NCBI GenBank assembly: GCA_014529385.2
Contig: CM043944.1
Location: 59,841,268 to 59,905,267, forward strand
Direction of reading: 5' to 3'
Length of the DNA stretch: 64,000 nt
From: Adiantum capillus-veneris
Lineage: Eukaryota > Streptophyta > Polypodiopsida > Polypodiales > Pteridaceae
The stretch's first letter is position 1. Each line of letters begins with the position of its first letter. The notes beneath the pieces were generated by a model. It saw only the letters and a list, made by a program, of their open reading frames with translations. It searched no databases and was not told the DNA's origin. The position numbers and the translations under genes were made by a program. Below, piece after piece: positions 12,824 to 24,406 of this stretch.

Positions 12824-13552
12824 GATCCTTCTCACTCCAATGTTGGTAGTGTATGTATTTTCTCCACACCCAATTCTCCTCTTTCGAGTGACAAGCTGAC
12901 TAGATGTAATAATTTTCTATTTGATGATGGATATCTACTCTACTTGTACCACCGGACGCAAACATTCGGTGCAAAATTCTTTATGAATATCATGAGAGTC
13001 CAAGCACAAGGTACCCAAGCAAAAAAAAGACTTATGCACTTGTACAACTATAGTTTTACTTGCCAAACTTACATGGGTATTATTAAGAATGCATCTTAAA
13101 TTGCCAAAAATGTCAATTTTATAAGGCAAAGCACTTGAAGGCGTCTAGATGGTCTCTTACATAGACCATACTTTGGAGATTTTCAATGGTAAATGGAAGA
13201 GTATCTCTATGGATTTTATTGTGGATCTACCAACCACCGTACAAGGTTATGACTTGATATGGGTGATTATAGATAGGTTGACTAAACTTTGTAAGTTTAT
13301 TCCGACCAAGTCCACCATTACAACTCTAGAGTTAGCCAAGTTATTTGTTAACAATCTGTATAGACTACATGGTTTTTTTAAGAATATTGTGAGTAATCAT
13401 GATTCCAAGTTTACTACAATTTTGGAGGGCTATCTTTAAACAGTTGGGAACACAACTCAATCTCATTGCTACAAACCATCCAAAGACGGATGGGCAGATT
13501 GAATGAATTAATCAAATGCTGGAGGATATGCTATTGATCCGAGCCTATCACA
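12824..13552 (+). pseudogene. gypsy E relic, integrase zinc-binding and core
   Basis: Continuation of the plus-strand relic from 7660. SPLSSDKLTRCNNFLFDDGY and LYHR are the pre-integrase linker. A zinc-binding remnant around 13060 reads TCQTYMGIIKN. The core follows at 13160-13430: WKSISMDFIVDLPTTVQGYD, WVIIDRLTKLCKFIPTKS, LHGFFKNIVSNHDSKFT. A TDGQIE motif with a stop lies at about 13490. It is cut again at about 13552. Confidence 0.85.
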
Positions 13553-14830
13553 AATTTTTGTTTACTATATTTTGTTGGTTTTTCTTGCTTCTAGAGGTTT
13601 ACAATAAAATAAAGAGTGAGAACAACCTCTTGGAAAAATTCAAAAAATGATTTGATGGGAATTTTTCCTTGACTAGTTCACCGGAGGTGAAAGGGAGAAC
13701 CTAGTGGTAAAGGGAAGGAAAAATCTGTAAATGTGAAAAGAAAAGATATGATGTGGTTGTGGATCCATGCACCCATGATTCAAGGGTCATGAGTGGCTCA
13801 TATCATCATGTCTTTGGAGCCATATGATGATTCAAACAGATGGGACCCAGGTGGAAGACTTGGTAAAGGAAGGAAACAGACACATGATTTTGCTGGATTT
13901 TTAAAAAATACTTCCACTCCAATCCAAGAAAAGTTGTCTTCATCAAAGTTGTAGCTGATAAGCTGAAGATTCTGATCATATTTTTTTAATAATTTTTGCA
14001 TCTACGGTCTAGGAGATATGGCCAAAATGGTGGACGCCATTTTTTTCAACTGTGGTGGAGACCACCCCCTCTACCTTTACACACACACCCTTCCTTTTCC
14101 ACATTGAGTCCTTCTCTAAAAATAAGCCATTAGTCTTCTCACCCTCCCCTCCTTCCTCCTCTCTGTCAAGCTCAAAAAACCATCACAAATTCCTCTTCTA
14201 ATCACCTCTCAAATCATGCTTAATCTTGTTGTAATGCATAAGTTCTTATTCAACCCCTTTCTATTATTACTAGATATGTATTGATTTTATGTAGATTCTT
14301 TACATTTTAAAATAAGGAAGCTCTTGGACTCAAGCTATGGAGAAAGGAGTGAAGACAACACAAGTGATGATGGAGCCAATTAGTTGCAAATTGGTCAACA
14401 AATCACTTGGAAGGAGCTTCTTCATTGGTTGAATGTCCCTAATCAAGCGTCATTTATAAAATTTGCACTTGGATCTTAACCTCACTCCTAATCACTCTCT
14501 TTCCTATATAAAGAGGCCCCCCCCTTTGTAATTTCAAGTCTCCCTCAGCCCCATTGAGTCTTTGTGTCACTCATCATGAGCCCATAAAGCTCATTCATTC
14601 ACTCTATTCTTGCACATTTTAGAGTGCAAATTGTTTTATGCTAGTAACCTCCCCTCCTCTTACTTATGTTAATTAAGAGAGATCTTTTATGTGTGTGTGA
14701 GAGTGCTTGATGTGATTTTGGCTAATTCTTGAGTTGTTGTTTAGTAATCTACATGCTATTTGTGTTGGGAGTGCTTGAAGTTATCCATTCCTTGTACACA
14801 CACTAAGGTTAATGATTCATTCATAGTGAT

Positions 14831-14885
<55 letters not shown>

Positions 14886-15003
14886 TGTAGCGGTCCTAGT
14901 CCACGCTTCCAAGACTAGGTGGTGCCCTCATCTCATTTCCCTTGTGGCGCAATGGAGTTTGTTTTGGTGTAGAGGCCGCCATTCCAAATTTCCTTCGTCA
15001 CTA
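13553..15003. mobile_element. 1.45-kb noncoding insertion in gypsy E integrase
   Basis: Gypsy integrase reading is lost after LIRAY (about 13548) and resumes with SAQSDWDDYLP at about 15008, so this block is an insertion. CTAT occurs at both junctions (left before CACAAATT, right before GAGTGC), a possible short target duplication. On the minus strand it begins TGACGAAGG and ends TTTGTG. It holds a TATA-like TATATAAAGAGG near 14510 on the plus strand and a (CT)n tract at 14834-14882. No coding capacity is visible. A solo LTR or another nonautonomous element would fit, but the class is unresolved. Confidence 0.5.
14834..14882. repeat. (CT)n microsatellite
   Basis: About 24 CT units inside the 1.45-kb insertion. 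Confidence 0.97.
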
Positions 15004-15290
15004 TGAGTGCACAATCCGATTGGGATGATTATCTCCCTATTTGGAATTTGTTTATAATAGTGCAAAACATGTTTTGACTAAGTTTAGTCCCATTATGCTT
15101 ATATAAAATTTTCAACTTTGATCACTAGTTATGATGAGGTTGGCTACTGAGAAAATTTAGCAAGTCGAGGATTTTATCCAAGACCATACGGATATGCTGA
15201 AAATTACTCGTCAAAATGTTTGACAAGTAATGACAGATACAAAAAGTATGTGGATGAGACACATTGGCAAGTTTTCGGCTTCCCATTGGC
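15004..15290 (+). pseudogene. gypsy E relic, integrase C-terminal part
   Basis: Resumes as SAQSDWDDYLP, then YNSAKHVLTKFSPIML and QVEDFIQDHTDMLKITRQNV in shifting frames, ending DRYKKYVDE near 15235-15265. This is the region after the catalytic E of Ty3/gypsy integrase. It abuts the end of gypsy D at about 15290. Confidence 0.75.
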
Positions 15291-15307
15291 CCTTGGCCTC
15301 ACATTAC

Positions 15308-15533
15308 TGTTGGAATTAGGGTTGCAGGAAAACACACAGCTTGGAGAAGACGAAGGAAGCTCAAGGCACACAACAGAGAGTGTGTTACTTAGTGTGCAAT
15401 GGAAAGATAGATAGCCCTAGAATGAATGGGCGTATATACAATGCACGGGGGAAAATACCTCCTAAAGAGGAAAAAATACCCCATGGTCCTAAGTGTGTTC
15501 ACACACATCACTACCACATGTATATAATAAACA
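15308..15533 (-). repeat. 3' LTR of copia A
   Basis: Plus strand TGTTGGAATTAGG to ATAATAAACA. Sense orientation starts TGTTTATTATATACATG and ends TTCCAACA. It pairs with 30406-30632. Confidence 0.93.
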
Positions 15534-15608
15534 ATCCCCTTGAAGAGTGATGCGGTGAATGAGAGCTGGCACATGAGTAAAGGGAAGTGCCATGTCCTGA
15601 GGACATGA

Positions 15609-15953
15609 TCAGCCCACAAAAGGGAGTAAGCCCAAAGCTTTGCAGAGAGCTTCAAACTTCTCACGAGACAATGCCTTTGTGAAAATATCTGCAAGGTTGT
15701 TCTTTGTTGGCACATAAGCCAAGTTGATCTCTCCTGCTGAGAGCCTCTCTTTGACGTAGTGGTAATGCACCTCAATGTGCTTTGTGCGAGCATGAAAAAC
15801 TGGGTTCTTTGCAACTGCCAATGCACTCTGGCTGTCAGTGTAGATAGTATTGGCAGTGTCCTGTCCAACACCCATATCAGCCATAAGGCGTCTGAGCCAC
15901 ACACTCAACCGTAGCTGTGAAGACTGCCCTATACTCAACCTCACAACTAGAAG
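15609..15953 (-). pseudogene. copia A RNase H C-terminal part
   Basis: WLRRLMADMGVGQDTANTI, SQSALAVAKNPVFHARTKH and LGLLPFVG-stop (15609-15611) match the end of pol in the sister element. The reading continues on the far side of element B at 21233. AGAAG (15949-15953) is the target duplication of B. Confidence 0.9.
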
Positions 15954-16145
15954 TGAAGGAGTACGAGCGAAAGTGCGACGCGAGAGAGAGTGCGAGAAGA
16001 AGAGCACAACGATATGGTGAACTCGCTCTACTGTAATGTGTAGAGCATAGTGAGTTCTTATTAGGTTTTTACAAAAGAATATGTGTACATACCTGGCGGC
16101 CCGCCCACTTACCTGGGCAACCACATTGGGCTTTATACCCCAACA
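15954..16145 (-). repeat. 3' LTR of copia B
   Basis: Sense strand TGTTGGGGTATAAAGCCC to CTCCTTCA. TATAAAG lies close to its start. Adjacent sense sequence AAGTGGGAGGT (16146-16156) is the polypurine tract. Confidence 0.95.
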
Positions 16146-16300
16146 ACCTCCCACTTAAAGTCCAAAGTGGTACTTTAAGTGTGAGGGAAGCTACTATACA
16201 AGCTAATATACAAGAGATGTAGAGAAGTGATGTACTACCCTACACCTAACTGCTTGCGAAAATGCGCAAAGCTCTCTGAGGGAAGTCTTTTGTAAGTAGA

Positions 16301-17158
16301 TCAACATGGATTTTCTGTGGTGTGAACTTTGACAAGCTGAAGTTGCTTATCCTCGAGCATTTCCCTGATGAAATGATACTTCACATCCACATGCTTTGTC
16401 TTTGAGTGATAAACTGGATTGCGAGCCAATTGTATAGCACTTTGACTATCACAATATAACACAGGAATCTCTTCTTTGATTCCCAAATCTGTTACTAGTC
16501 GATTAAGCCAAATTGATTCTTTGCATGCCTCTGATGCTGCAACATATTCAGCCTCTGTAGTAGACTGAGTAACACAATCTTGTAATCTAGAACGCCATGA
16601 TACTGCTCCACCAGCCAATGTAAAGACATACCCTGACGTAGACCTTCTGTTGTCTAAGTCACCTACATAATCTGAGTCTGTAAAACCCTTTACACTTAGC
16701 TCCTGACTCCCATAGCATATACGCATACTCTTTGTAGCTTTCAGGTATCTCAATATTCCTTTCACTGCCTCCCAATGTTTCTTTCCTGGGTTTGACATGT
16801 ATGGACTTACTACTCCCACTGCAAATGCAATGTCTGGGCGAGTAGCAATCATTGCATACATCAAACTACCCATTGCAGAAGCATATGGAATCTTATCCAT
16901 TTCAACATGTTCTTCCTCAGACACAGGACAATCTTGTTTGCTAAGTTTCACATATGGTGGCAATGGAACACTTAATGCCTTTCCCTTCTCCATATTGAAA
17001 CGTTGCAAAACCTTGTCAATATACTCTGTTTGAGATAACCAAATCAACTTCTTTGATCTGTCTCTCTCAATGCGCATACCAAGTATATGACTTGCCTCAC
17101 CCATTGCCATCTTTGACTTCAAAGCTGAAATTTCTTCCAAGTGCTTGCCAGCAATCAC
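16301..17158 (-). pseudogene. copia B RT end and RNase H
   Basis: Open for about 285 codons. It contains ILGMRIERDRSKKLIWLSQT, ATRPDIAFAVGVVSPYMSNP, FTDSDYVGDLDNRRSTSGY, TTEAEYVAASEACKESIWL and HVDVKYHFIREML, the RT thumb and copia RNase H. Just upstream, YVDDM is followed by a one-base deletion near 17160 that shifts the frame at the RT active site, so the polyprotein is broken there. Confidence 0.92.
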
Positions 17159-17367
17159 ATGTCATCCACATACAAAATAAGGATCAGCCAACTACCATCC
17201 TTAGCCTTCTTTGTATATAGACAGTGATCGAACTCACTACGTTTGTAGCCTTGAGAAAGCATAAACTTGTGGAATTTATGGTACCATGCCCTCGGTGATT
17301 GTTTTAAGCCATAAAGACTCTTTAACAATTGACATACCGAATCTTCCTTGCCTTTCTCAACAAACCC

Positions 17368-17886
17368 TTATGGCTGCTGCATGTAAATTTCCACATCTAA
17401 ATCACCATGCAAGAACGCTATCTTGACATCCATTTGGTGCAACACCAAATCTAATATGGCAACCAATGCAAGAAAGCATCTCAATGTAGTCATCTTGACC
17501 ACCGGAGAGAAGACTTCATCAAAGTCAATGCCTTGTTCTTGCTTAAAGCCCTTGGCAACAAGCCTTGCTTTGTACTTTGGCTGACTATCATGAGCGCTGA
17601 TCTTATACCTGTAAACCCATTTACAAGGTAGAGCCTTTTTGCCCTGTGGTAATTTAACTAGCTTCCATGTCTGGTTTTTATGCAGAGCTGTCATCTCTGA
17701 CTGCATGGCCAATGGCCAATTCTCGGAGTCCTTCATTTGCACTGCTTCCTTGTAACATGAAGGCTCATTGCAATCAGTCAACATGACATAGTTCATAGAT
17801 GGAACAAATCGATCAGGAGGTCGCGTGATACGTCCAGATCTACGCAAAATAGGTGGCTCAGGCTCAGCCACAACCTGTGGTTCCAA
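17368..17886 (-). pseudogene. copia B RT N-terminal half
   Basis: RRSGRITRPPDRFVPSMNYV is the integrase-RT linker. RT blocks WKLVKLPQGKKALPCKWVYR, KARLVAKGFKQEQGIDFDEV, FSPVVKMTTLRCFLALVA and MDVKIAFLHGDLDVEIYMQQ follow. A stop after MQQP near 17370 interrupts reading before the YVDD block (one substitution at QPxGF). Confidence 0.92.
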
Positions 17887-17892
17887 TCTATC

Positions 17893-18975
17893 CTATCCTT
17901 GCTCCTCTTGAGCCCTGACATTTTGTCTTGCACGTGCAGGTCCATCTTCTTGGAAGACAACTCTTCTAATCTCCTCAACCCTCTCTGGTTTAGAATGATA
18001 TTTGGATTCATTAAAGTGAACATCATTGTTGCGGATAACCTTTCTGGATTCGGGATCCCAAAGTCTGTACCCCATCTCACCATAATTACCATAGCCTAGA
18101 AAGATGCACTTTCTACTCTTTGGCTCAAGTTTGTTCCTAAATTCCTTTGGAACGTGAGTATATGCCTCACAGCCAAAGACTCTGAGATGCTTGTATGAGG
18201 GCATTTTGCCTGACCATACCATCTCTGGCACTGAATCCTTCTGTAAAACCTTGTTAGGAGATCTATTTATAAGATGAACAGCTGTTGATACAGCTTCAGC
18301 CCAAAACCCATTTGGCAGCTGTGCAATAGACAACATACTTCTGACCTTCTCTTGTATGGTCCTATTCATCCTCTCAGCAACACCATTTTGAGGAGGATTG
18401 TAAGGAGAAGTAAGTTCACGTTTTATACCTTTTGACTCACAAAAGTCCTGAAAGGCCTTTGAAACATACTCTCCACCATTGTCAGTGCGTAAGCATTTAA
18501 GCTTCTTGCCATTCTGATTCTCCACAAGTGTCACAAACATTTTGAAAACACTAAACGCTTCATCCTTGTGCTTGAGAAAGTAAAACCATACTTTCCTCGA
18601 GTAATCATCTATAAATGTCATAAAGTAAGAAGCTCCCCCTAGAGATAGGTTAGGCATAGGTCCACACAAATCACTATGAACAAGTGCCAACTGTGTATCT
18701 CTTCTATTGCTTCTATGCCTATGTGGCTGCTGTGTTTGCTTACCATACAAACAATGTTCACAGAATTCAAAATCATTAAATGAAAAGCCAGGCAAATAAC
18801 CAGAACGAGACAAGATTTCCATTCCCTTCTTGGACATATGTCCTAACCGGCTATGCCACAAAGAAACGTTCGGCTGCTCGGTTACATTGATTACATTTTT
18901 AGAGACATTTGATACATAAATCATGTAAAGTCCTCCAGACTTTACTCCATGTGCTACTGTCATCGAGCCGAACAT
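17893..18975 (-). pseudogene. copia B integrase
   Basis: 360 open codons. GAG-pre-integrase HSRLGHMSKKGMEILSRSGY and FCEHCLYGKQ provide the HHCC zinc site. The core has LVHSDLCGPMPNLSLGGASY, FIDDYSRKVWFYFLKHKDE, CLRTDNGGEYVSKAFQDFC and SPYNPPQNGVAERMNRTIQE, giving D, D and E catalytic residues. The tail contains FGCEAYTHVPKEFRNKLEPK and IFLGYGNYGEMGYRLWDP. Two codons and a stop separate it from the RT part, and the preceding gag-protease piece overlaps in another frame, so two small lesions split one original ORF. Confidence 0.93.
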
Positions 18976-19999
18976 GATCTTTAGTGGTCACATAAGAGGT
19001 AAACCACTCCTTGTTTGGAGACACATGAAGTGATGCCCCTGGGTCTATAATCCAGTCACTCAGTGCATTTCCATCAAATGGTGTAAGAAGAGCTGAGTCC
19101 ATTGTATTCTTCAAGAAGTAGATGTCTCCTGACACTAGACTGTCATCCTCTGCAACAGTGTTTGTCACATTTATTTCTTGAATCTTCACTGAGAACTTGT
19201 TCTTCTCACCATGGTCTTCAGCTTTCTCTTTGCCTTTTTCTGCTTTCCATTCTCTGCAGTCTCTTTTCATGTGACCCTTCTTGCCACAATGGTAGCATTC
19301 TATGTCACTCTTGCCTTTAGCACTGCGGGACTTGCTACGAGACTGATTCCTCTTTCCACCTTTGTAATTTTCTTTGGTCCTTCCCCTGACACCTAAGGCT
19401 GTTCCTTTGCCTTTTTCCATTGTCTTTCTATTGGTTTCTTCAGTAAGCAGACTGCCTTCTACACCTGCTATGTTCAAACCATCTGGAGGTGCAGAATTAC
19501 TCAAAGCTGTGCGAAAAGTGTCCCAACTTTTCGGCAATGTGATCAACAGGAACATAGCTCTAACAGGTTCATCAAACTTGACACCTTGAGCTGACAACTG
19601 ACTGTAGATGGTGTTGAATTCATTCAGATGATTGGACATAGGGTTCCCTTCTTTCATCTTCAAGTCAACAAGCTTCTTAAGCCAGTATACCTATGAAGCT
19701 ACACTCTGCTTCTCATAAAGATCACTCAGCTTTGTCCATGCTTCATAAGCCGACATCTCGTCTGCTACATTGAAGTAAACGCTTTCTGCCAAAGTCAGCA
19801 TAATGGTAGAAAGTGTCAATTCATCCATTTCGCTCCATTCATCTTCGTCCATATCTTGTGGTTTTATCCCCTTGAGCTTTATAGGTTTTATCTGCTTCTT
19901 TTGTACCAACACGTGCCAAATCTGCTTCTTCCACAATGGAAAATTGGTTCCATCCAGCTTCTTGATATTGTAAAGAGCAGTGTCCTATGATCCAGCCAT
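18899..19999 (-). pseudogene. copia B gag and protease
   Basis: ATG at 19997-19999 gives MAGS then an in-frame stop, DTALYN and LDGTNFPLWKK, the N-terminal gag motif. Gag continues with SVYFNVADEMSAYEAWTKL and LYEKQSVAS, a second stop near 19690, then MKEGNPMSNHLNEFNTIYSQ and a basic stretch with knuckle CYHCGKKGHMKRDC (about 19275). The protease remnant WIIDPGASLHVSPNKEWF (about 19040) has DPG where D-S/T-G is expected. Nonfunctional. Confidence 0.9.
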
Positions 20000-21021
20000 A
20001 GCTACGCTTCACAGTAGTTTACTTTCCTGGGAAAAATTCGGCAGAGTTTCCCCTGTAAACTGACCTCTGAACCAATATCAACCTGTCAAATGAACCAAGA
20101 AAGCTTCAGATTCTGCAGAAATTTCGGCAGAGTCTCCTTTGTAAAATGGCTCTGGTGTACTAAAAAACAGACCAAAAAACAACTCAAGAAACACTGTCTC
20201 TCTGACATTGTAAGCTGCGGGTAAACCTGTCCTGCACCTATACTGTCTCTCACTGTCCTGTCACTGTCCTGTAAGCATAGATTGCGACAATGCCTCAACG
20301 GCAGTAAAGCAAAGATGAAATCCCAACTGTCTAACTCACAGTCAATACATCCTAGCTGCCTATCTAAGGGTGCTCGAGGGATCGCTCCAAGACCTGTATC
20401 ACCGAAAGGATCTCAACATTCGAGAATCCCCCAGCTCAATAAAACCTCACTCGACCCTCAACAAAGGCTGCAGTAAATCTGACAGTACATAGACTTCCCA
20501 CAAAGTCATACATCCACAAATTGTTGTAACCGTTGCGGCGGTTGTTTGCTGCGTGACTCATAGCCAGCAAACCCTCAACAGACATACATCATCTCTAACT
20601 ACATCCCATGTGGAAGTACCTGCAATGTCAGGATGAAATCTGGAATATCAAGCAGCAAACACAAGCTACCTGATGAACTAGTGGATGTCGCCTACAATCT
20701 GTGTAGATGCGCCCGTGTCGTATGTGACACGCCTTCAAGAACTGTAAGCCGTCCTTCGTTGTGTAGATAGCCACAAATCAACACTCTGGAAGTGCAGATA
20801 TCCTCAGCACCTGCAGTCGTAGGCCGAAACCCCAAATTTGCAGAGTCGGATCGCACCCGCTGAGACCACGTAGTCGAAAATGGCCTGCGCAAAACTTTGT
20901 CGAAGCCGAACGGTGGCTGAGATGACAAGATTTGGGGCCGTGTCTTCGCCTATTGAACCTCACTCCAATCTGAGCAGGTGACTCTGGCTACCTGCAAATG
21001 CTGCCCCGAGCCTCCATCTGA
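20000..21021 (-). other. copia B 5' leader (untranslated)
   Basis: One kilobase between primer site and gag without coding signal. It holds two copies of a GGCAGAG-containing motif (about 20035 and 20125). A block at 20385-20470 is strongly similar to a block in the leader of gypsy F at about 48115-48205. Confidence 0.75.
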
Positions 21022-21033
21022 GCTCTGATACCA
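21022..21033 (-). other. primer binding site of copia B
   Basis: Minus-strand TGGTATCAGAGC, the exact plant copia initiator-tRNA-Met complement, 2 bp from the LTR. Confidence 0.95.
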
Positions 21034-21035
21034 GT

Positions 21036-21227
21036 TGAAGGAGTACGAGCGGAAGTGCGATGCAAGAGAGAGTGCGAGAAGAAGAGCACGACGATATGGT
21101 GAACTTGCTCTACTGTAATGTGTAGATCATAGTGAGTTCTTATTAGGTTTTTACAAAAGAATATGTGTACATACCTGGCGGCCTGCCCACTTACCTGGGC
21201 GACCACATTGGGCTTTATACCCCAACA
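21036..21227 (-). repeat. 5' LTR of copia B
   Basis: 192 bp, same ends as 15954-16145. Followed on the plus strand by AGAAG. Confidence 0.95.
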
Positions 21228-21232
21228 AGAAG

Positions 21233-21693
21233 TGTCCACAGTAGGTTGCTTCTTGCTCAACCATAGCATACATGAACTGCCAAGCATGAAACAAAAACCA
21301 CTTATGGACACTCCCGTGTCAAAACAACCAATCCAATCTGAGTCTGAAAAAGCATGTAAGTTTGGCGGCATCCCCCCTTGGGATAAAACAAGCCAAGATG
21401 TAAAGTGCCACACTCAAGTAGCGGAAAATCCTCTTGACATCCTGCCAATGCTTAGACCATGGGCTATGCATAAATTTGCTGACCTGTGAGACTGCAAACT
21501 GAATATCTGGCCTCATGTTGCATACATAAATGAGGCAGCCAACAAAAGTTTGATAAAGAGTGACATTAGCAGAATCACCAGCATCATGTAGACTTAACTT
21601 CAAACCTGTTTCCATGGGAGTGGCAATAGGTTTGCAATCCTCAAGTCCAAACTTACATAGCAATGTCTCTATGTAACTTTTCTAACACAAGGC
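21233..21693 (-). pseudogene. copia A RT end and RNase H start
   Basis: Reads LLCKFGLEDCKPIATPMETG, YVCNMRPDIQFAVSQV, FSDSDWIGCFDTGVSISGF and MLWLSKKQPTVDTS, the segment between elements B and C. A small frameshift near 21370-21400 is present. The matching intact order is in the sister element at about 11745-12185. Confidence 0.9.
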
Positions 21694-21723
21694 AATACTC
21701 TAAGGCCCCTTATGGGACTGCCC

Positions 21724-21842
21724 TGAGAATGATCCTCCCAACCACCCATTAAATAGCCCCTTGGGCCTCATTCCCTATCCACACTAACAGCCGGCCCCTT
21801 GGGCCTGGTCCTTGACCACTGGGCATTACCCTTGGCATGACA
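21724..21842 (-). repeat. 3' terminal repeat (short LTR) of element C
   Basis: Sense TGTCATGCCAAGGGTAATGC to GGATCATTCTCA. Near-identical to 26655-26769 apart from a few substitutions and a 4-bp length difference. Confidence 0.8.
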
Positions 21843-24358
21843 TTACTCCCCCCTTGGAGAAGTGTTTTTATCCTCGAAAACAAGAGTGATAATGCACTAA
21901 TGCTTTCCACAGGGGCATCCTGCAGGGATGCAGCTGTTTGCTTGACCACAACACAGTTCAGTAGGAAGTTCAATGAAACCAAGAATAACATCTTGATTTT
22001 CCATATTGTTGTCCTATTGCAACCATCTTGGTGAAACTGTCGCATAGATAATATAGCTGTAAAACTCCATGTAGAACTCACTTGAGTGGCTTAAATGAGT
22101 AATGACAACTAAGATGTACCCAAAGAGTACCTTTTTTCAGTTTCCTTGAAAGTGACTTGCTGACGTAACTCATCGGCCAAGTTTAAGTCCTTGACTTGTT
22201 CTCAAATTTCATCAATAAACAACCATAACTAATGTTCAAAGTTGAGAACCTGACTTATACATGAAGAGACTAAACCTAGTCGCAAACATGCTTTAACTAA
22301 TAGTAAGTAAACTCCAAATAGAGCAATGAATGCTTATTAATTGGATATTCTTGGTGCTAATGTACACACTTTGCATATCCTTTAGCCCAAGATTACACTT
22401 TGTAATCTGCCTATCCCCTTGGATAACTGACAGTGCTGAGGTGTGTTTCCTCACGGTTTATAGACAGTCATCCCACATGACTGGTAAATGGGGATCACAA
22501 TATTGTGTAATATTTTTGAGGAATCAACAATGTCCGGAATAACCATCGTGGTTAACTTGAAAAATTCACAAACACTCAAACCGAGCCATGACCTCTATTG
22601 GTGATTAGTAGACCCAAAAGTAATCTTCTAGAGATACTGCACATAGAGTGCAAAATGCTTCATAAGCAACAACTTGAGGAATATGCATGCCATTCCAAAT
22701 CAGTCTTTGCTAAACACTAGGACCCATAACACCTAGTGTGGATGCATTTAGCAAAAACAGATCTGAACCTATATATCCGTGGTAATTTTTGCCAATACTT
22801 ATGGCAAATGTGATGTGCCTAACACACATTAAAAGGAATGTAAATAGTTCTGAAAAGAAACTAAATACTTTCAGTTGCAATTTTTTGCAAGCTTTGCTGA
22901 AACTTCTGAACCATAATAGGAGGTGAAACAAAAGTCACTTCTAGGTGCAAACAATGAAACTTTTTCATTAAAAACTTAGAGCCTTGCTATATGTATAAAC
23001 AACCATCTGTAATGTTGTTTAGCAATACTTGTAGCTGAACAAGTCATTCTAAGTATCCAACAGTTTTTGGCCATTGAAATTGCTCCTAATACGTCGTGTT
23101 GAAAATGGTCTAGAAAACAGATTTGACCAGCACCTAGGGACTTTGTCGTGACACATATTTGAAATAGGGTGCGCCAGTGTCAGTCCCAGAGACTCATATT
23201 CACCACATGTGGAATATGTCTCAACTAAGGATGTCTAAAAAAAGAACATCCTGCAAGTACAAGATGTACTTGTGTGTGGAGGTAACTGCAAACACTCTAC
23301 GACGGGAGTGAGAGGGACCCTCATTAGCCTTGCTCCACACTGGCTAAACCGAACTCCTTGAGTTCCTAGACCATGTTGCACCCCATGTGACAACATGTGC
23401 CAAATAAACCCTACAAGTGGGTGTACAACTGCATCATGCAGGAACTTATGTTGGACACTACAGCCCAACAGCTTGGTTCTTAGATGACCGTGTCATTTCT
23501 CGTAAGAACAAAAATGGATGAAAACATAGTTCATACATTCTACATAAAAAACCAAAAACCAAAACCAAAACAGTTGCGTATCTGTAGTTTAAACATTGTG
23601 TTCACTTATCCGAAGTAAAAAGCACCTGCCCAATTTGTCCTGCCTGCAAAGGCCTAGGAACACGAAGTGAAATGCAATTAATATTGCACAAATAACCTTG
23701 GGATGCAATCCAAACCCCGTGGTTAAACTTTGTAGGACAATTGCTCTACTAGCAGCCGGCCCATGACCTATGTCCGTGATCCCCCTTGGGTTGGCCGTGG
23801 CAGTACATTCCATTGAAAGTCGAAACTTTTTCACTACCCCATGGTAGTCGGTGGACTTTTTTCCTTGAAAATACAAGGGTGAAGGGTCCAACCGTTGACC
23901 ATCAACCCTACTAAGTGATTCAGTGATCACGAGCTGGGTCTTACCCCAACACTTTACTCCTATAGGCACTCTTAGTGCTAATAGGGCTCTACTAAAATTG
24001 GAGTTGTATGCATAACTAGAGCTTTTTCACACCCAAAAATCCATAATTTGAGGTTTTTGTGAGTAGTTGTGCAGTCTGAAATACTGGCTTCATCCATACA
24101 CCTTGGTAGAGAAGATAAGCCCTTACGAGTTTAAGACGTTAAAAAACGCTACTTGACTGTCACACTTAAAGTGTGGCGTGCAAAAGTAATGTCCAAAAAA
24201 TCACTAATGGCAAGACTCGTGCTTGTCCATTTGCAAAGAGATGGTAAGTGATGACTCGTAGCCCTTCCTGTTTGCTCATAGCCGGTCCTATTACCGTATT
24301 ATGTTAGGAAGAGTTTAAGAAAGTCGTGTCTAGCTTCACCTTTCCCGCATAGAAAGTT

Positions 24359-24406
<48 letters not shown>

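Larger units (their letters stand above)
15954..21227 (-). mobile_element. Ty1/copia element B, full length, nested in A
   Basis: 5274-bp minus-strand element with 192-bp LTRs (15954-16145 and 21036-21227), target duplication AGAAG (15949-15953, 21228-21232), tRNA-iMet primer site and polypurine tract. The LTRs differ at about eight positions by eye (about 4%), nearly all transitions, several at CpG. Coding order on the minus strand is gag 19999-19100, protease about 19050, integrase 18975-17893, RT 17886-17000, RNase H to 16301. It belongs to a different family from A: its gag has the CCHC knuckle CYHCGKKGHMKRDC. Confidence 0.96.
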
